NCBI GenBank assembly: GCA_025062175.1
Contig: JANXAX010000116.1
Location: 1-7,492, forward strand
Length of the DNA: 7,492 nt
Direction of reading: 5' to 3'
Origin: Anaerolineae bacterium
Lineage (GTDB): Bacteria; Chloroflexota; Anaerolineae; 4572-78; NAK82
The notes beneath the pieces were generated by a model. The model was not told the DNA's origin. It did not search any database and worked only from the letters and a program-made list of their open reading frames with translations. A program made the position numbers and the translations under genes. Positions 6,055 to 7,492 of the stretch are shown here, piece by piece (the first letter of the stretch is position 1; every line of letters starts with the position of its first letter).

Positions 6055-7492
6055 ATGAGCACCAACAGGCATACCATGCTGTCACTGGTGGTGGTCGTGA
6101 GCATCTTGGTCAGTGCGCTGACGCCGGCCGCCGCGCCCAGCGCGTTGGCTCAGACGACCTCTGAGCCCCTGTACCCGCGCGTGCTGCAGTTCTCGCCGGT
6201 GCCCACCGAAGAACACCCTCTGGACGCGCCCATCCAAATCACATTTGACCAACCGATGGACGCGCCCTCGGTCGAGGCTGCCTTCCGCATCGAGCCGCCG
6301 GTGGAAGGCAGCTTCAGCTGGCCGATGCCGCACATTATGCAGTTCAAGCCCACGCTGCCGTGGCAGCGCGCGACGCGCTATGTCGTCACCTTAGAGCAGA
6401 CCGCGCGCAGCCTCGCTGGGGTGCCGTTGCGCGAGCCGGTCACCTTCCGCTTCAACACGGTGGGCTATCTAGAGGTCAGCACCGTGCAGCCGGCGCCCGG
6501 CGCCACCGAGGTGGCCACCGACGCCATCGTCACCGTGACGTTCAATCGACCGGTGGTGCCTCTGTCCGCCCTGGAGGAGCCGGCGCGCTTGCCTCAGCCG
6601 CTCACATTCGATCCACCCTTGACCGGCAAAGGGGAATGGCTCAACACCTCGATCTACACCTTCGTGCCAGACCTGGGCTTCGACCCGGCCACCACCTACC
6701 GGGTGCGCGTCAGCAATCTGCAGGACCTGAGCGGCGGGGTGCTGAAAGAGGATTTCGTCTGGGAGTTCACCACCATCATGCCGGCAGTAGTCGCCACCGA
6801 CCCAGCCCCAGATGACATCTATGTAAGCATCCGGCCCACCATCCAGGTGGCCTTTAACCAGCCGATGAATCGGCGCGCCGTCGAGGCGGCCTTTCGCCTG
6901 CACGATGGAGCGACAGGTGAGATCATCTCTGGCCGTTTCGACTGGAAATCGGAGGGTATTCCGCGCCCACGCCCTCGCCAGGAGGAGTACTACTACTCTG
7001 AGGAGGACAGCCAAGGGCCGCCGATTGTAGGCGTGGAGACGATGCTGTTCATGCCGGATCGAGCGCTCGAGTTCGGCACGCAATACACGGCCAGCCTGCC
7101 GGCCGGTGTTCCCGCGGCGCGCGGCACGGTGCGCACAGCGAAAGATTACACTTGGAGCTTCACCACCATCGAGTATCCGCGCATCGTCAGCACGACCCCA
7201 ACCGACGGCGAGCAAGCGGCCGACCCGTGGGGCGGGTTGGAGGTCACCTTCTCCAGCCCGATGAACCCCGATTCAATCAACAACAACTTTATCATCACAC
7301 CTGCGATCACCCCTACCGAGGTGTACACCTACTGGTGGAACAACAACACCAAGCTACAACTCTCCTTCCCGATGAAGCCGAGCACCGAGTATCAGGTGGT
7401 GTTCAACCGCAACCTCGAGGGACGTGACGGGCAGAAACTGGGCCGGGATACAGTGATTCGCTGGCGCACGCGCGCTGCCGACCCCAACATCT
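6055..7492 (+). CDS. Secreted Ig-like (Big_5) repeat protein, probable N-terminus of a bacterial alpha-2-macroglobulin (3' end outside window)
   Basis: The frame is open from the ATG at 6055 to the window end (479 residues, no stop). Residues 1-32 are a Sec signal peptide (basic start, hydrophobic LSLVVVVSILVSAL, cleavage after SALA). No lipobox Cys is present, so it is not a lipoprotein. Four Ig-like domains of the SbsA/Big_5 type follow at about 41-136, 138-241, 242-372 and 374-474. Each opens with a 'P.v..t.P..g......d..i.vtF..PM/PV' strand pattern and the first three close with a 'F.F.T' type strand (FRFNTV, WEFTTI, WSFTTI). Domain 3 has a charged insertion with PRPRPR and EEYYYSEED (about 303-317). 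Tandem domains of this kind precede the macroglobulin (MG) domains in large bacterial alpha-2-macroglobulins, which trap proteases. The upstream PBP1C-type gene fits that reading. The thioester motif and complement-like domains would lie beyond the window, so the name is inference. A stand-alone Ig-like adhesin is the alternative. Confidence 0.88.
   Translation, partial: MSTNRHTMLSLVVVVSILVSALTPAAAPSALAQTTSEPLYPRVLQFSPVPTEEHPLDAPIQITFDQPMDAPSVEAAFRIEPPVEGSFSWPMPHIMQFKPTLPWQRATRYVVTLEQTARSLAGVPLREPVTFRFNTVGYLEVSTVQPAPGATEVATDAIVTVTFNRPVVPLSALEEPARLPQPLTFDPPLTGKGEWLNTSIYTFVPDLGFDPATTYRVRVSNLQDLSGGVLKEDFVWEFTTIMPAVVATDPAPDDIYVSIRPTIQVAFNQPMNRRAVEAAFRLHDGATGEIISGRFDWKSEGIPRPRPRQEEYYYSEEDSQGPPIVGVETMLFMPDRALEFGTQYTASLPAGVPAARGTVRTAKDYTWSFTTIEYPRIVSTTPTDGEQAADPWGGLEVTFSSPMNPDSINNNFIITPAITPTEVYTYWWNNNTKLQLSFPMKPSTEYQVVFNRNLEGRDGQKLGRDTVIRWRTRAADPNI

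Noticed and set aside
6469..7215. Minus-strand open frame (248 codons) opposite the macroglobulin-like gene
   Set aside because: The plus strand encodes clear Ig-like repeats with a signal peptide and ribosome binding site. The minus-strand product has no recognisable features.

Overview
The window is a GC-rich bacterial chromosome segment with five protein genes, two of them cut by the window edges. The likely source is a member of the Chloroflexota. That rests on the style of the Ig-like repeats, on a class A penicillin-binding protein with the lineage-style motif EDxSFYTNPGVD, and on a TGnTACAAT-type -10 element. These clues come from recall of family sequences, not from a search, so the assignment is moderate. 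No rRNA, tRNA, insertion sequence, CRISPR array or phage gene was seen.

Layout. (1) Bases 1-734, plus strand: the 3' end of a surface or secreted protein with Ig-like repeats and an unrecognised C-terminal domain. (2) Bases 731-2050, minus strand: a complete pyrimidine-nucleoside phosphorylase. Its stop codon overlaps that of gene 1, so the two genes converge with no spacer. (3) Bases 2051-2316: a divergent promoter region with an AT-rich core. It holds a strong sigma70-like promoter for the phosphorylase and a second promoter for the next gene. (4) Bases 2317-3060, plus strand: an exported SIMPL-domain (DUF541) protein, followed by a clear intrinsic terminator at 3069-3105. (5) Bases 3121-5745, plus strand: a bifunctional class A penicillin-binding protein of the PBP1C type. 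Its start codon lies only 15 bases after the U-tract of that terminator, so a longer reading frame starting at 3079 is not credible. (6) Bases 5746-6054: a 309-base leader with potential RNA hairpins and a perfect 12-base palindrome flanked by direct repeats. (7) Bases 6055-7492 and beyond, plus strand: the N-terminal 479 residues of a secreted protein with four Ig-like (SbsA/Big_5) domains, most probably the front of a bacterial alpha-2-macroglobulin.

How the genes fit together. A PBP1C-type enzyme followed by an alpha-2-macroglobulin is a known bacterial pairing (as with pbpC and yfhM in Escherichia coli). It is interpreted as a peptidoglycan repair enzyme plus a protease trap. The SIMPL protein and the PBP are co-directional but separated by a terminator. 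The nucleoside phosphorylase is an independent salvage gene. I found no evidence for a wholly new system. The most interesting points are the macroglobulin/PBP pairing in a probable Chloroflexota context, the terminator placed against the PBP start, and the operator-like palindrome in the macroglobulin leader.
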